DNA of 64,000 nt from an uncultured Lachnospiraceae bacterium (GTDB lineage: Bacteria; Bacillota; Clostridia; Lachnospirales; Lachnospiraceae): contig CAJUEX010000001.1 in assembly GCA_910585715.1 (NCBI GenBank), positions 62,001 to 126,000 on the forward strand. Direction: 5' to 3'. A program made the position numbers and the translations under genes. Positions 61,706-64,000 of this stretch are shown piece after piece; position 1 is the stretch's first letter; every line of letters starts with the position of its first letter. The notes below the pieces were generated by a model, which was given only the letters and a program-made list of their open reading frames with translations, was not told where the DNA came from and ran no database searches.

Positions 61706-63109
61706 TCAAAACCTGAAATAAAGGAAAGGATTATAGGAACCGTCAACAAGATATGCGGTACACGCCACAAGCATTGCAGAAATTGCCAAAGGCTCGGCAA
61801 AAATCACAACCTTTCCGCCGGCAGGCGTTACACTCACACAGTTCCATAGCTTTTTCGGCAGCGGAGTAGCACCAATCATGGCAAACAGAAGCACAACCCC
61901 GTAGCTGCGGAAATAATATAAGAATTCTTCCGAAATCAGGGGATATCCGCCGGCGCCAAACATAGCCTGCACATAAGAGAATGCCTGCCCCATACTTGTT
62001 GCATCAAAGATGACAAAGCCAATGATAACCAGAATGATAACATACACATGACTCAGCATACCATTCCTTTTCAGCTTCTTAAGCAGCCAAAGCTTTTCTA
62101 TTGTAAGTAGGAACGCAAAATAAAGTCCCCATACAATGAAATTCCATGCAGCTCCATGCCAGAAGCCGGTAAGCATCCAGACCACAAAAATATTAAATAT
62201 ATGACGAGAAACGCTGACGCGGTTGCCGCCTAATGGAATATAGACATAATCGCGGAACCATGAACCAAGCGATATATGCCAACGCTGCCAAAACTCAGTA
62301 ATGCTGGCAGAAATATAAGGATAATTAAAGTTTTCAAGGAAGCTGAACCCAAATATTTTCCCAAGGCCAATAGCCATATCACTGTAGCCGGAAAAATCAA
62401 AATAAATGTGAAGCGAATACGCCACAGCGTAAATCCAGAAGAAAAGTACCGATTTATCATTGGATTCACGGAAAATGCTGCAAAGCTCCCCCAGCAGATT
62501 GGCAATCATAACCTTTTTGCCCAGCCCTATTATAAAGCGGCGAATGCCAAGCGCAGTTTTTTCATAAGAATGGCTTCGCTCCTTAAGCTGATTTGCAATA
62601 TGGGAATATCGAACGATAGGTCCGGCAACAAGCTGGGGAAAAAGCGCAACATATGCCGCAAGATTGACAGGATTCTTCTGTGCTGCAACTTCTTCGCGAT
62701 AAACATCAATAGTATAACTGAGTATCTGGAAGGTGTAAAAGCTGATTCCGATAGGCAGGGACAACCTGAGCATAGGAATGGAAAGCCCCGTCATTGCATT
62801 AAAATTGGCTATAAAGAAATCACAATATTTGAAATACCCAAGTATGGCAAGGCTGCTTGAAACGGATAATACCAGCAAAAGCTTTGCTATCTTATTTTTT
62901 TTGCGGAAACGCTCAATAAGCAGCCCGAATACATATCCCATTACAATGGCGGCTACCATCCAAGCCAAGTATTCCGGTTCACCCCACCCATAGAAAAATA
63001 AGCTTGAAAGAAGCAAAACGGTATTTTTCAGAGCGCGCGGCGCAATAAAATAAAAAATAAGTACGCAGGGTAAAAACCAAAACAAAAATGGTATGCTTGA
63101 AAACAACAT
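61706..63109 (-). CDS. MBOAT-family O-acyltransferase
   Basis: A 467-residue membrane acyltransferase. The typical segments ITEFWQRWHISLGSWFRDYVYIPLGGNR and TGFWHGAAWNFIVWG are present, with the catalytic histidine in the latter. About ten membrane helices. It would move acetyl or other acyl groups to the outer face, where the DHHW protein acts. It is flanked by the DHHW gene and a lipoprotein gene (27-nt gap), forming a three-gene unit. Confidence 0.94.
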   Translation of the reverse strand: MLFSSIPFLFWFLPCVLIFYFIAPRALKNTVLLLSSLFFYGWGEPEYLAWMVAAIVMGYVFGLLIERFRKKNKIAKLLLVLSVSSSLAILGYFKYCDFFIANFNAMTGLSIPMLRLSLPIGISFYTFQILSYTIDVYREEVAAQKNPVNLAAYVALFPQLVAGPIVRYSHIANQLKERSHSYEKTALGIRRFIIGLGKKVMIANLLGELCSIFRESNDKSVLFFWIYAVAYSLHIYFDFSGYSDMAIGLGKIFGFSFLENFNYPYISASITEFWQRWHISLGSWFRDYVYIPLGGNRVSVSRHIFNIFVVWMLTGFWHGAAWNFIVWGLYFAFLLTIEKLWLLKKLKRNGMLSHVYVIILVIIGFVIFDATSMGQAFSYVQAMFGAGGYPLISEEFLYYFRSYGVVLLFAMIGATPLPKKLWNCVSVTPAGGKVVIFAEPLAISAMLVACTAYLVDGSYNPFLYFRF

Positions 63110-63136
63110 TCCAATACGCTCCCCTTCTATCGGAAA

Positions 63137-63754
63137 TTATTCAACCATTGCGGGAGCGTCCACAAGCACCGTGGATTGCGGCTCAACCCCGGAGCAGACC
63201 GCCACAAGATTATCAATGTTCTCTTCAAGGCCGTACGCCATGACCACATAGTCACCCACAGAAATAACAACTACCTTATCAGGAAAACCACACATCCACT
63301 GCTGGCCCTGAACGGATGTCTTGTATGCCTCGGCAAACCCGGATGCTTTTGCAGGGTCCTTAAGCCTGACAACAGCGGAGCTGAAGGTGTTGGTGTTCAT
63401 CATGTGCTGAAGGGTGGCAGCATCATCCTCAAGCATGTCGTAAAGCTCATCGGTAACGTGGAGCAGCTGCTTGAAGCTTTCAGCATTATCTTCCGTCAGC
63501 AGAAACTGCCCCGGACCCTCCGTACTATGTTCCATATCACCGCCGGCGCAGGGAAACTTTTGTTCCTCACTAAATGCAGCCCATACCTCCGTATAGAAAG
63601 CCGCAGCAGACTCAATTTCAGGTGCTGCAGACTGGCTGGTGTCGCTGGTGCTGCCGGTATCGTCGGTCCCGTCCTCCCCATTGCTGCAGCCTGTAAGGAC
63701 CGCCACGGCAAAACTCATAATCATTACAAGCAGAATAGAAATTATTTTCTTCAT
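63137..63754 (-). CDS. Hypothetical lipoprotein next to MBOAT/DHHW genes
   Basis: A 205-residue lipoprotein: lipobox LTGC at about 20-23, then a D/S/T-rich linker (NGEDGTDDTGSTSDTSQ), then a mixed domain of about 150 residues. The domain has the shape of DUF4358-like proteins found beside MBOAT/DHHW genes in Lachnospiraceae: AAFYTEVWAAF at the start and VVVISVGDYVVMAYGLEENID near the end. The family match is tentative. It is first in the three-gene unit and may localise or assist the acyltransferase. An extended -10 promoter lies about 94 nt upstream. Confidence 0.72.
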   Translation of the reverse strand: MKKIISILLVMIMSFAVAVLTGCSNGEDGTDDTGSTSDTSQSAAPEIESAAAFYTEVWAAFSEEQKFPCAGGDMEHSTEGPGQFLLTEDNAESFKQLLHVTDELYDMLEDDAATLQHMMNTNTFSSAVVRLKDPAKASGFAEAYKTSVQGQQWMCGFPDKVVVISVGDYVVMAYGLEENIDNLVAVCSGVEPQSTVLVDAPAMVE

Positions 63755-63847
63755 TTTGCTTTTATCCTTTCAATAGATGTGTTTTGAGAGCTGGCTTTTT
63801 ATAAACTCAGCGGACCTCTCTGTCCCTAAATACAAAAATCCATGATA

Positions 63848-63876
63848 ATCATAGCACTCCTATGTGAACTTTTCCA
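63848..63876 (-). promoter_or_regulatory. Promoter of the lipoprotein-MBOAT-DHHW unit
   Basis: On the minus strand TGGAAA, 17-nt spacer, TATGAT (63848-63853) preceded by TGC (extended -10). The -35 is weak. Confidence 0.55.
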
Positions 63877-64000
63877 CCACTTTTTTTGCAAAAAACAAAG
63901 CAGATAACCCTTATATTTACAAGCCCTATCCGTAAATTGAGGGCAGTTTAAATATTTCTTTAAATCATGTCTTTTTTAGTATGCCTAAACAAATATATCC

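Overview
The window looks like a chromosomal segment of a low-to-moderate GC Firmicute, most probably a gut Lachnospiraceae (Blautia/Dorea-type relative). The signs are strong AGGAGG ribosome binding sites, a tryptophan T-box, a GerMN (sporulation/germination-type) lipoprotein, remnants of Rpn-type PD-(D/E)XK nuclease genes, and long runs of same-strand operons with small terminators. I cannot name the species from sequence alone.

Layout: 1-3970 is a folate operon on the minus strand (folC, folE, an HD-domain gene, folP, folB-folK fusion cut by the window edge). 4219-8474 is an accessory stretch: a YopT/C58-like cysteine protease gene split by a frameshift, a CmpB-family membrane protein, an XRE regulator, a PH-domain protein, and a 7TM sensor that stops against an Rpn-nuclease remnant. 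8665-11094 holds a palindromic MITE-like repeat, a nitroreductase and pyrBI. 11119-19647 is the most interesting region: one tightly coupled minus-strand operon with the four roles of a dlt operon (adenylating enzyme, carrier protein, MBOAT, SGNH protein) plus a PP-loop amidotransferase-like protein, a formyltransferase and a two-component system. 19929-24282 is a tryptophan ABC transporter (trpXYZ type) behind a T-box with a TGG specifier, followed downstream by decayed AbiH and AAA_4/AlbA_2 genes.

24343-29792 has a coiled-coil protein, a broken Rpn gene, a small conserved protein and a PerR oxidative-stress operon (perR, SDR, flavin reductase-rubredoxin, rubrerythrin) with a PerR-like box on its -10. 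30189-38059 has an AAA+ ATPase, znuABC, two COG0523 GTPases and hflX, so zinc handling dominates. 38218-41128 has an SGNH/MBOAT pair and rnpB. 41430-48721 is a macromolecular-synthesis cluster (dgt, dnaG, rpoD, trmK, nif3-like, TGS-uridine kinase). 48809-53682 has lrgAB, a GerMN lipoprotein, two tRNA-Leu genes, small genes and a FliD-like protein without flagellar neighbours. 54004-58900 has a class I amidotransferase, an SOS-boxed dinB, a LacI-like/GGDEF protein and aroK. 59117-63754 has pepD and a third MBOAT/DHHW module with a lipoprotein.

Two dispersed repeat families occur: a palindromic element (8665-8888, 58979-59105, possible relic 4010-4042) and a ~130 bp element (30050-30176, 41292-41422, 47562-47696). 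No CRISPR array, insertion sequence with an intact transposase, rRNA or prophage was seen.
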